A stretch of 64,000 nucleotides of DNA, taken from contig NZ_AZAC01000001.1 of the NCBI RefSeq assembly GCF_000931935.2, forward strand, positions 62,001 to 126,000, read 5' to 3'. The position numbers and the translations under genes were made by a program. The notes below the pieces were generated by a model, which saw only the letters and a list, made by a program, of their open reading frames with translations, made no database searches and had not been told where the DNA came from. Of the stretch, positions 56,680 through 64,000 are shown piece by piece. The stretch's first letter is position 1; each line of letters starts with the position of its first letter. This DNA comes from Dethiosulfatarculus sandiegensis. GTDB lineage: Bacteria > Desulfobacterota > Desulfarculia > Desulfarculales > Desulfarculaceae.

Positions 56680-57630
56680 GTGAAACCCACCATTGCACTA
56701 ACCCTGGGGGATCCGGCCGGAGTAGGGCCTGAGATTGTAGCCAGAATCTGCCATGATGAGGAAGTCCGCGCGGCTTGCCGCCTTTTGGTTATCGGGCGCT
56801 CCATGCTTCTCAGCGCCGGGGCGCTGGCCTGCAATCTGCCTGAACCGGAAGTGGATATGGTGGAGGCCGGCCAAGGTGCGGAGATAAAGCCCGGTTTACC
56901 CTCTGCCGCCAGCGGCCGCCAGGCCGGGGCCTTTATCGAAAAGGCTTGCGAATTATGCTTGAACGGGCAGGCCCAGGCTATGGTGACCGCGCCGATAAGC
57001 AAAGAAGCCCTGCAAAAGGGCGGTTATGCAGATACGGGTCACACCACCATGCTGGCCAGGCTCACCGGGGTGAAAAGGCCGGTGATGATGTTGGCCGGAT
57101 CTCACCTCAAAGTGATTCCGGTGACGGTGCATGTGGCAATCAAAGATGTTCCCGGCTTGTTGACCAGGGAGCTGATAATTGAAACCGCCCAGGTCGCCAT
57201 GGCCGACATAATAAAATTTTTCGGTATCAAAAACCCCAGGCTGGCTGTGGCCGCCCTGAACCCCCACGCCGGGGAACAGGGGCTTTTCGGTGATGAGGAG
57301 TCCCGGGTTATTGAGCCTGCGGTTCAGTATCTGAGGGAAAAGGGGATAAATGCCCAGGGTCCTTTTTCGCCGGATACGGTTTTTTTCAGGGCCAGTAAGG
57401 GCGAGTTTGATTTTGTGCTGTGCATGTATCACGATCAGGGCCTTATTCCCATGAAGCTGTTGAATTTTTATGACGGTGTCAATGTGACCCTGGGGTTGCC
57501 TCTGATTCGCACCAGTGTGGACCACGGCACGGCCTATGATATAGCCGGCACAGGCAAGGCACGGGCGGACAGTCTGAAATCAGCGGTTATGCTGGCCGCT
57601 AAAATGGCGAAAAAGGCCTTTCCCGACTGA
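56680..57630 (+). CDS. pdxA: 4-hydroxythreonine-4-phosphate dehydrogenase
   Basis: A 316-residue NAD-dependent enzyme of vitamin B6 (pyridoxal phosphate) synthesis. It opens with [18 protein letters not shown] and has [47 protein letters not shown] and [15 protein letters not shown], covering the metal-binding histidines and substrate site. The GTG at 56680 is used because AAGGAG sits 8 bases ahead; an earlier in-frame GTG overlaps that site. A terminator follows. Confidence 0.95.
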   Translation: MKPTIALTLGDPAGVGPEIVARICHDEEVRAACRLLVIGRSMLLSAGALACNLPEPEVDMVEAGQGAEIKPGLPSAASGRQAGAFIEKACELCLNGQAQAMVTAPISKEALQKGGYADTGHTTMLARLTGVKRPVMMLAGSHLKVIPVTVHVAIKDVPGLLTRELIIETAQVAMADIIKFFGIKNPRLAVAALNPHAGEQGLFGDEESRVIEPAVQYLREKGINAQGPFSPDTVFFRASKGEFDFVLCMYHDQGLIPMKLLNFYDGVNVTLGLPLIRTSVDHGTAYDIAGTGKARADSLKSAVMLAAKMAKKAFPD

Positions 57631-57655
57631 AAATTTCAAAAAAATCGGTTTTTGC

Positions 57656-57689
57656 ACCCCGGCATGTGGATTTCCCACTACCGGGGTTT
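57656..57689 (+). terminator. terminator of pdxA
   Basis: ACCCCGG and CCGGGGT arms with an inner GTGG/CCAC pair, followed by TTT. The 260-bp pdxA-uvrA gap holds this and a possible uvrA promoter (TTTGCT-16-TATACT). Confidence 0.65.
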
Positions 57690-57890
57690 GCTTATTTGAA
57701 GTTGGGTGTATACTATACATGTATTGAGTTTGGTCTCTTAGGGCACAGTCCTGGTAAGCAGGTATATTTAGTTGCCATAAGATGTTTTTTTCGGCTGATT
57801 GATACACCCGGCCCAGGTGGTTATTTGGGGCGTAGTCCGCTTCCGGTTTTGAACTTCAGGCGCCGGTGGAAGAAAGAAAATCAAAAGACG

Positions 57891-60725
57891 ATGCTTAAAG
57901 ATATAGAGGTTCGTGGAGCCAGGCAACACAATCTGAAAAATATAAACGTGACCATGCCCAGAGACCAGCTGGTGGTGGTCACCGGGCTCTCCGGGTCGGG
58001 TAAATCCACCCTGGCCTTTGATACTATCTACGCCGAAGGGCAAAGGCGCTATGTGGAATCACTCTCCGCCTATGCCCGCCAGTTTCTGGAGCGTATGGAT
58101 AAACCCGAGGTGGAATCCATTGAAGGGCTCTCGCCCGCCATCTCCATAGAACAGAAGACCACCAGCAAGAACCCTCGCTCCACCGTGGCTACGGTAACGG
58201 AGATATACGATTATTTAAGGCTGTTGTATGCCAGGGCAGGGACTCCCCATTGCCCCAAATGCGGCAAGGTGATTCGTTCCCGTTCGGCCCAGGAGATAGT
58301 GGACCAGCTTATTGCCCTGGGTCAAGGTGTCCGGCTCACTCTGCTGGCTCCGGTGGTTAAATCCAGAAAGGGTGAGCACAAACAGGTATTCGCCCGCCTT
58401 ATGAAAGACGGCTTTGTACGGGCGAGGGTTGATGGCGAATTGGAGGATCTCTCCGAGCCACCTTCTTTGGAGAAAAACAAAAAGCATAATATAGAAGCGG
58501 TGATAGACCGGATCATCATTAAGGAAGGCATCACCAGAAGGCTGACCGACAGTGTTGAGCTGGGCCTCAGCATGGGCGAAGGCATTATTCTGGCCTGGCT
58601 GCACGGAAAAGACGGTGAGCCGGATAGAGAAGAGCTTTTCAGTGAGCGCCTGGCCTGTGATGAATGCGGGATCAGCCTGCCGGAGCTGACTCCGCAGATG
58701 TTTTCCTTTAACTCCCCTCAAGGGGCCTGTCCTTCCTGCGACGGTTTGGGGCAAAGGATCTTTTTCGATCCCGACCTGGTGGTGCCGGATAGTTCCCTGA
58801 GCATAAAGGGGGGAGCCTTGGCGCCATGGCAGAACAGGGATTCCGATTATTACCTGCAGACCCTGGATGCCCTGGCCTCCCATTTAGGTTTCGACCTCAC
58901 CACACCCTGGCAGGATTTGCCTGATGAGGTGCGGCATCAGCTTTTGTTCGGCACCGAAGACGAGATTGAGTTCAACCTGGACAAGGGCACCAGGGGACAC
59001 TATTTCAAGCGTCGCTGGGAAGGGTTTGTGCGCCATCTGGAGCGTCGCTACCGGGAGACCACCAGCCAGGTCATACGCGATGATTTGGGCAAGTACATGA
59101 ATTCCCAGCCATGCCCGACCTGCAAGGGCGCCAGGCTTGTTGCTACTTCCCTGTCCGTGCTGGTGGGCGGCCTGGATATTTACAGCCTCACCCGCATGGC
59201 CGTGAGGGACGCTTTGAAATTTTTCGCCGATCTCAAGCTCGGTGAGCGTGAGATGTTGATTGCCGACAAAATTTTAAAAGAAATAAAAGAACGTCTCAGG
59301 TTCATGGCCGATGTGGGGTTGGATTATCTGACCCTGGACAGGGCCGCCGGCACCCTTTCCGGTGGAGAGGCCCAGCGCATCCGCTTGGCCACCCAGATAG
59401 GCTCCGCCCTGGTGGGTGTGTTGTATGTGTTGGATGAACCCAGCATTGGCCTGCACCAAAGAGACAATATGCGTCTATTGGACACCTTGAAGCGTATGCG
59501 CGACCTGGGCAACACGGTTTTGGTGGTGGAGCATGATGAAGACACCATCCGGGCCGCGGATTATGTGGTGGATATGGGGCCCGGAGCAGGCAGGCACGGG
59601 GGGGAAGTGGTCTTTGCCGGAACCCCGGCCGAGCTTTTGAAGAGCGAAAAAAGCCTTACCGGTCAATATCTCTCGGGCCGCAGAGGTATTGCCGTTCCGG
59701 AGAAACGTCGAAAGGCAAAAAAGGGTTTTATAGAACTCAAGGGATGCAGGGAGCATAACCTGAAAAATGTGGATGTGAAGATTCCCTTGGGACTCTTTAC
59801 CTGCGTTACCGGAGTGTCAGGCTCCGGCAAATCCACTTTGGTTTTAGACACCCTTTACCGCGCCCTGGCAGCCAGATTGTTCCGCGCCAAGGAAAAACCA
59901 GGCGCTCACAGCAGAGTGCTGGGCCTGGAAAAGCTGGACAAGGTGATTGACATTGACCAGTCTCCCATAGGACGCACCCCGCGTTCCAATCCAGCCACTT
60001 ACACCGGGCTTTTCACCCCCATAAGGGAGCTTTTCGCCCAAGTGCCCGAGGCCAGGGCCAGGGGTTATAAGATGGGGCGTTTTTCCTTTAACGTAAAGGG
60101 AGGGCGCTGCCCTGCCTGCGACGGGGACGGCATTATCAAGATAGAGATGCATTTCTTGCCGGATGTTTATGTAAAATGCGAGGTCTGCGGAGGCAGGCGC
60201 TATAACAGGGACACCCTTGAGATCACCTACAAGGGCAAGAACATCTCTCAGGTACTGGATATGACCTGCAACCAGGCGCTCAAGTTCTTTGAAAACGTCC
60301 CCAAGGTGCGCAATAAGCTGGAAACCCTGGTGGATGTGGGCCTGGGCTATATAAAATTGGGCCAGGCCGCCACCACCCTAAGCGGCGGCGAGGCCCAAAG
60401 GGTGAAGTTAAGCAAAGAGCTGGGTAAACGGGCCACGGGCCGCACCCTGTATATTTTGGATGAGCCCACAACCGGCCTTCATTTTGCTGATATTGAAAAG
60501 CTCCTGGAGGTATTGAGGCGTCTAGTGGAAAAGGGCAACACCGTGGTTGTTATTGAACATAACCTGGAAGTGATCAAGACTGCGGACCATGTTATTGATC
60601 TCGGTCCTGAAGGCGGTGATCAGGGGGGCACAATCGTGGCCCAGGGCACTCCCGAGGAGCTTACCGGGATTGAGGCCAGCTATACGGGCCTTTTTTTGAA
60701 GCAGGTTTTGCCTGATTGTAATTAA
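57891..60725 (+). CDS. uvrA: excinuclease ABC subunit A
   Basis: A 944-residue DNA-damage sensor of nucleotide excision repair. It has two ABC ATPase modules, each with Walker A ([24 protein letters not shown]), signature ([26 protein letters not shown]) and Walker B ([20 protein letters not shown]). Zinc modules are visible (CPKC...CDEC-CPSC; CPAC...CEVC). The start at 57891 ([17 protein letters not shown]) is the standard UvrA opening; the in-frame extension upstream is not conserved. Confidence 0.97.
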   Translation: MLKDIEVRGARQHNLKNINVTMPRDQLVVVTGLSGSGKSTLAFDTIYAEGQRRYVESLSAYARQFLERMDKPEVESIEGLSPAISIEQKTTSKNPRSTVATVTEIYDYLRLLYARAGTPHCPKCGKVIRSRSAQEIVDQLIALGQGVRLTLLAPVVKSRKGEHKQVFARLMKDGFVRARVDGELEDLSEPPSLEKNKKHNIEAVIDRIIIKEGITRRLTDSVELGLSMGEGIILAWLHGKDGEPDREELFSERLACDECGISLPELTPQMFSFNSPQGACPSCDGLGQRIFFDPDLVVPDSSLSIKGGALAPWQNRDSDYYLQTLDALASHLGFDLTTPWQDLPDEVRHQLLFGTEDEIEFNLDKGTRGHYFKRRWEGFVRHLERRYRETTSQVIRDDLGKYMNSQPCPTCKGARLVATSLSVLVGGLDIYSLTRMAVRDALKFFADLKLGEREMLIADKILKEIKERLRFMADVGLDYLTLDRAAGTLSGGEAQRIRLATQIGSALVGVLYVLDEPSIGLHQRDNMRLLDTLKRMRDLGNTVLVVEHDEDTIRAADYVVDMGPGAGRHGGEVVFAGTPAELLKSEKSLTGQYLSGRRGIAVPEKRRKAKKGFIELKGCREHNLKNVDVKIPLGLFTCVTGVSGSGKSTLVLDTLYRALAARLFRAKEKPGAHSRVLGLEKLDKVIDIDQSPIGRTPRSNPATYTGLFTPIRELFAQVPEARARGYKMGRFSFNVKGGRCPACDGDGIIKIEMHFLPDVYVKCEVCGGRRYNRDTLEITYKGKNISQVLDMTCNQALKFFENVPKVRNKLETLVDVGLGYIKLGQAATTLSGGEAQRVKLSKELGKRATGRTLYILDEPTTGLHFADIEKLLEVLRRLVEKGNTVVVIEHNLEVIKTADHVIDLGPEGGDQGGTIVAQGTPEELTGIEASYTGLFLKQVLPDCN

Positions 60726-60962
60726 AGAGCTGTTTGAAAGACCGTTTATTATTTTCAAGAATTGCGTTATTAAAAGTGAACTTAAGCAACTTGTTAATAT
60801 TATATGTTTTTTCATGACACAGGGATCAGGGACATCTGTGCCTTTAGTGCAGAGCTTTTATTAACATCTGCTACGCTCCAATCTTGGACTTGACAATAAA
60901 CCAGGGCTTGTATTAATTTTTACCCCTGCCCCGCATAGTTGATATAGTTTTTATGGGTCAAG

Positions 60963-61002
60963 AAGCCCGGTCGACATCTTCTAAGATGCCGGTCGGGCTT
61001 TT
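60963..61002 (+). terminator. hairpin terminator between uvrA and channel gene
   Basis: AAGCCCG pairs with CGGGCTT, with an inner CATCTT/AAGATG stem, then TTTTATATTTT. It ends 17 bases before the chosen start of the next gene, so it may serve as a leader hairpin too. Confidence 0.6.
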
Positions 61003-61018
61003 ATATTTTGAGGTGAAG

Positions 61019-62797
61019 ATGTTTGGGGTGACTACAAAGAAATACGCGTTTCCCTGGGTAATAATCTTAAAAGTAGTTCAGATCGTCTTCATTATACTAT
61101 TGAGTATTTTTATTTGTAATTCGCTTGATAGCTTGGCAACGGATGGATATGTGACCGAGCTGAATTGGAATGGTAATTATGAAAAAATAAAAGATTCAAC
61201 AAAGGAAAAGCCGAAAACAGATGACAGCTCTTCTTGGGTAGCCATTTTATTTGTAACCCCGCTTTTTTTACGATTTATCGGTAATTTGTTTTTCCTGGGC
61301 AGGTGCTCTATTCAAACAAAAGGTGATAAGAGGGACAAAGATATAGATGGTTACTCATTAATATTGCGATTTTTGGGAGTGGATCTTCCTTGGGTGGCTT
61401 ATATATTGATAGTCATAGTGCTTGTGTATATTCCAATAAAGCCTTTGTGTGCCAAATTAAATTTTCTGGGATATAGTGCATTTATTATCGGTGTGATTTC
61501 AGTGGGCTCAATATTGACTACCGTTGGTTTTTTCTTTGATACAAAAATTAGTACGGGAAGAATGGCTAAGTTTGGGCTGTTGTTTTTTGGACTTGGATCC
61601 TTTATAGGCACTGCCAACCTTATGGGTATAGCCTTGATGGTGCATGATCATAAAACCAGATTTAGTTGTAAAGATAATTACTGCCTTGCCATAGTTAAAA
61701 ATGTTCCGGAAAATTATATCCAAAAAATGGATTCTAGACTGGGGGTCAAGCTTGAAAATGAAAATAATGGACAGACAGGTGCTAAGAGAATAGGTGGGAA
61801 AGATGAATCCAACCAAGTAGATTCGAAGGGAAATGCGGAAGAAAGGGCTTTAAATTTTGATGAATCCTACTCCATTTTTTTTCAGGAGAAGAAAAGCGAG
61901 GTCATATATTCTAAAGAAAAATATCAAAAAATTTTATATGCTCCATATCAGGAAATGGTATTAAAACCTGAAGATTATTTCAAAGATGATAAAGTTGTGA
62001 AATTAAATGCTTTGGCTTTGGCAAAAATAGTTAGGAAAATCCATTACCACTATAGTAAAGGATATCAGGTCAGTCTATATGTCGAGGGAAGGACAGACGA
62101 TAAGCCTATATCGACTAATGATGCCAATTATTCGAATAATCAGCATTTATCTGAGACAAGAGCCAAGGCCTGTGTAATGAGGATAAGAACCCTGGTAGCT
62201 AATTATTGTTTAAATAACCGGAAAAAGAATGATAAGCACTTTATTGATTTTGATCCGATAGTTAGGGATGTTACATATGGAGCAGGCAATGACTATCATG
62301 ATCTTGGAAAGCAAAAAAAAGAAGGCCAGCATTATCGAAAGGCTGAAATAAAAATAGTGCCTGGAAGAATGCTAACTAAGAATGCAATAGATGATTCACT
62401 TAATAAGCAGGGCTTTCCTTTACTAACGGAACAGATAAAATTTTTAGATTACTTTTATTTCTCAATGTATACCATAACTACAACTGGTTATGGTGATATG
62501 GCTCCGGTTTCACCCTGGTCCAAATTTATAACGGTTTTTCTGAATATTTACGAATTGATTTATATCGTGATTTTTTTCAATGTGCTTTTGAGCCTTACTA
62601 AACAAGCTCCATCTCCTGAATTTAAGGAGATCAAAGATGAGACTGATAAGCGCATTAATCGGTTATTAGATAAAATAGATAGGTTGGCTAGATATAGGAG
62701 GGTTGCGGGAAGACAGCAGCATCGACGCTCCCCTGATGAGACTGTTTCCATATCACAAGAAGGAGAAGAGTCGGTTACTGTCAAGCAGCACGAATAA
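61019..62797 (+). CDS. multipass membrane protein joining OmpA-like domain to K+-channel pore
   Basis: A 592-residue membrane protein of unusual make-up. About five hydrophobic helices lie at 11-33, 72-93, 122-143, 148-173 and 184-208. A polar linker follows, then an OmpA-like domain (about 315-450: YVEGRTDDKP, NNQHLSETRAKA, YGAGND, HYRKAEIKIVPGR). The C-terminus has a two-helix ion-channel pore (472-526) with the selectivity filter TTGYGD (488-493), then a charged coiled coil and tail. K+ conduction is implied by the filter. The gene is only about one-third G+C, far below its neighbours, suggesting transfer. ATG at 61019 behind GAGGTGAAG; a longer frame would overlap the terminator. Not a family I know. 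Confidence 0.75.
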   Translation: MFGVTTKKYAFPWVIILKVVQIVFIILLSIFICNSLDSLATDGYVTELNWNGNYEKIKDSTKEKPKTDDSSSWVAILFVTPLFLRFIGNLFFLGRCSIQTKGDKRDKDIDGYSLILRFLGVDLPWVAYILIVIVLVYIPIKPLCAKLNFLGYSAFIIGVISVGSILTTVGFFFDTKISTGRMAKFGLLFFGLGSFIGTANLMGIALMVHDHKTRFSCKDNYCLAIVKNVPENYIQKMDSRLGVKLENENNGQTGAKRIGGKDESNQVDSKGNAEERALNFDESYSIFFQEKKSEVIYSKEKYQKILYAPYQEMVLKPEDYFKDDKVVKLNALALAKIVRKIHYHYSKGYQVSLYVEGRTDDKPISTNDANYSNNQHLSETRAKACVMRIRTLVANYCLNNRKKNDKHFIDFDPIVRDVTYGAGNDYHDLGKQKKEGQHYRKAEIKIVPGRMLTKNAIDDSLNKQGFPLLTEQIKFLDYFYFSMYTITTTGYGDMAPVSPWSKFITVFLNIYELIYIVIFFNVLLSLTKQAPSPEFKEIKDETDKRINRLLDKIDRLARYRRVAGRQQHRRSPDETVSISQEGEESVTVKQHE

Positions 62798-62850
62798 GTA
62801 CCCTCAGATTTGGGTCCCCAAATCTATGGATTTATAGATTTGAATAGCTA

Positions 62851-62905
62851 TATGAGGTTGATGCATAGCCGACGAACGGCTATGCATCAACCTCATACAT
62901 TTTTT
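62851..62905. terminator. 21-bp perfect hairpin terminator between convergent genes
   Basis: A perfect 21-bp stem (62851-62871 with 62877-62897) around the loop ACGAA, followed on the plus strand by a run of T. It closes the channel gene and, read the other way, rex. Confidence 0.9.
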
Positions 62906-62925
62906 TATAGCACCCCCGGATTAAA

Positions 62926-63555
62926 TCAGGCGCTGGTTATATGGTAAGCCAGATTGTCTAATTTAACCGTAAAGTCCACATTTTCCACCTTGCAAGTAGG
63001 CGGAACCTGTAGTTGAGTGGGAGCGAAATTCAGGATTCCCGCAATGGGAACCTGTTGGAAACGATTGGCAATATCCTGAGCCCGATCAGGAGGTGTGCAG
63101 ATAACCCCTATCTCGGCGCCGGTTTGGCGGCAAATCTCTTCCAGTTCGTCCACATGATGTATCATAAGCCCGGTGGCCAGCTTGTGGCCGACTTTGATGG
63201 GGTCTACATCAAAGGCGCAGGTGAATATGTAGCCCTGCTGGGTGAAGTTTTCATGGGCCACCAAGGCGCAACCCAGGTTGCCTGTGCCGACCAGGGCCAG
63301 CTTCCATTGGCGGTTAAGCCCAAGGATCTTTTTAATATCAAACAAAAGTTCCTTGACGAAATATCCCACCCCGCGGACCCCGAATTGTCCGAAATAAGCC
63401 AGATCCTTACGTATCTGAGCTGGGTTTACTCCGCAGATTTCTGCGAGTTTTTTACTGGAGACCACTGTCTCCGAGCTCTGAGCCAGTTCTTCCAGGGCGC
63501 GGGAATAGATGGAAAGACGGCTGATGGTGGCTGCTGGTATCTTAAGGAACTTCAT
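62926..63555 (-). CDS. rex: redox-sensing transcriptional repressor Rex
   Basis: A 209-residue repressor that senses the NADH/NAD+ ratio. The N-terminal winged helix (8-80; PAATISRLSIYSRAL, then VNPAQIRKDLAYFGQFG) is followed by a Rossmann domain with the NADH-binding LVGTGNLGCALV and a C-terminal swapped helix. The ATG at 63555 begins the conserved sequence and follows GAGG; a longer frame adds 11 unconserved residues. Rex typically controls energy and fermentation genes in anaerobes. It lies just downstream of a second ATP synthase c gene on the same strand. Confidence 0.92.
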   Translation of the reverse strand: MKFLKIPAATISRLSIYSRALEELAQSSETVVSSKKLAEICGVNPAQIRKDLAYFGQFGVRGVGYFVKELLFDIKKILGLNRQWKLALVGTGNLGCALVAHENFTQQGYIFTCAFDVDPIKVGHKLATGLMIHHVDELEEICRQTGAEIGVICTPPDRAQDIANRFQQVPIAGILNFAPTQLQVPPTCKVENVDFTVKLDNLAYHITSA

Positions 63556-63603
63556 ATTCGGCCTCGGCTTTTGTGCGCTCAAGCACATGCACGACCATGA
63601 GAA

Positions 63604-63632
63604 GGCCGGGTCCCCCTACGGGTGACCCGGCC
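63604..63632 (-). terminator. hairpin between atpE (second locus) and rex
   Basis: Minus-strand GGCCGGGT pairs with ACCCGGCC, then TTCTC. Weak T tract, so partial read-through into rex is possible. Confidence 0.55.
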
Positions 63633-63644
63633 ATTCCAACGTAA

Positions 63645-64000
63645 CTACATACCCAGGAACTTGGCTACAGGCTCTGCCATGGGATAGGCGTAAAGCAGGA
63701 TCAGGCTGACGACCAGCGAGTAAATACAAAGAGACTCGATCATGGCCAGACCGATCAGCATGGTCACGGTGATTTTACCAGAGGCCTCGGGGTTTCTGGC
63801 GGTGCCTTCCACCGCACCCTTGACCGCGATGCCCTGGGCGATGCCGGTGAAGGAAGCTGCGATGCCCAGACCGAAACCGGCGGCGGTAACGGTGGCGGCG
63901 AACAGCTTGGCGGCTTCGGTCATGGCGCCGGGATCAGCGGCCATGGCCACAGCGCTCAGCCCCAGTACGAACAGGCCGGTCAGAGCTGCGGTCAACGAGA
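63645..64000 (-). CDS. atpE: ATP synthase c subunit of a second F0 locus (5' end outside window)
   Basis: At least 116 residues of a conventional single-hairpin c subunit, open at the window edge. A hydrophobic leader ending SAVAMAADP looks like the signal-type extension seen on some deltaproteobacterial c subunits. Numbering from the first visible TTG, the ion site is Gln54 in helix 1 and Glu87-Ser88-Leu89 in helix 2 (GIAQG and MIESL). This Q/E/S/L pattern differs from the E/E/S/T type of the 14.6-18.6 kb operon. It resembles Geobacter c subunits. Its presence shows two different rotors are encoded within 50 kb. Confidence 0.9.
   Translation of the reverse strand, partial: SLTAALTGLFVLGLSAVAMAADPGAMTEAAKLFAATVTAAGFGLGIAASFTGIAQGIAVKGAVEGTARNPEASGKITVTMLIGLAMIESLCIYSLVVSLILLYAYPMAEPVAKFLGM

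Noticed and set aside
57700..57740. LexA/SOS box upstream of uvrA (GTATACTATAC)
   Set aside because: It matches no known LexA consensus well and overlaps the candidate -10 element, which explains it.
1..64000. tRNA or rRNA genes
   Set aside because: No T-arm signatures (GGTTCGA-type) with an acceptor stem, and no rRNA core sequences, seen on either strand.
1..64000. CRISPR arrays, transposases, integrases
   Set aside because: No regularly spaced repeats and no recombinase or transposase proteins among the open frames.

Overview
The window reads as chromosome of a free-living, Gram-negative, probably anaerobic deltaproteobacterium (Desulfobacterota). The pointers are a TRAP-TAXI (TTT) transporter, an FmdE-type protein, an FdhD homologue, separate b and b' ATP synthase subunits, a Rex redox repressor, sigma-54-controlled flagellar genes and the ablAB genes for N-epsilon-acetyl-beta-lysine. 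Protein motifs give this placement; the species cannot be read from the sequence. Base composition is moderately G+C-rich nearly everywhere, with one clear A+T-rich gene at 61.0-62.8 kb.

Layout. 0-3.5 kb (minus): TRAP-TAXI uptake locus with a DUF1850 protein, a lipoprotein and a FadR/GntR regulator. 3.7-7.9 kb (plus): a two-gene nucleoside-gate membrane pair, two unknown soluble proteins, an M24 peptidase and a 59-residue membrane protein. 7.9-12.9 kb (minus): leuA-leuC-leuD-leuB behind a structured leader. 13-14.1 kb (minus): prmA and a dodecin. 14.5-18.7 kb (plus): an F0-only ATP synthase operon, atpZ-atpI-atpB-(five-hairpin c)-c-b-b', closed by a strong terminator. 18.7-33.3 kb (minus): an FmdE protein, then a flagellar cluster (flgB-flgC-fliE-fliF-fliG-fliH-fliI-fliJ-motE) preceded by a sigma-54 promoter, with two sigma-54 activators flanking a large AMIN/TPR protein. 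33.7-42.9 kb: a 30-residue ribosomal-type protein, a lytic transglycosylase, purine nucleoside phosphorylase, an HD-GYP protein, a methyltransferase, polA, fdhD and small membrane proteins. 43-44 kb: non-coding, with a minus-strand terminator and a 6S-like RNA candidate. 44.1-50.3 kb (plus): ablA-ablB, a DUF2156 protein, pyrE, small proteins and a sugar-nucleotide epimerase. 50.5-57.6 kb: a WecA/MraY-like transferase fused to a CapD-like Rossmann region, a PilZ protein, an acyl-CoA transferase-GNAT fusion and pdxA. 57.9-64 kb: uvrA, the A+T-rich channel gene, rex, and the start of a second, conventional ATP synthase c gene.

Most notable. The F0 operon encodes a 405-residue c subunit made of five fused hairpins. 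Only the first and last keep the ion-binding glutamates; the middle three have glutamine there. A normal 82-residue c subunit follows directly. Both carry the two-carboxylate pattern known from Na+-driven rotors. A second, different c gene lies at the window edge. This suggests a mixed rotor with fewer ion sites than hairpins, perhaps on an enzyme specialised for ion pumping.

The second stand-out is a 592-residue membrane protein between uvrA and rex. It joins an OmpA-like domain to a K+-channel pore (TTGYGD filter) and looks horizontally acquired.

Other oddities are: both flagellar sigma-54 activators lack the receiver phosphoacceptor Asp; LeuA lacks a conserved Glu and one metal-ligand His; FdhD lacks its CxxC; and the AMIN/TPR gene may start at ATT. 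How the genes work together is inferred from order and families: motility and surface functions (flagellum, PilZ, HD-GYP, polysaccharide genes) suggest c-di-GMP control, while ablAB and the Na+-type rotor fit a saline or energy-limited habitat.
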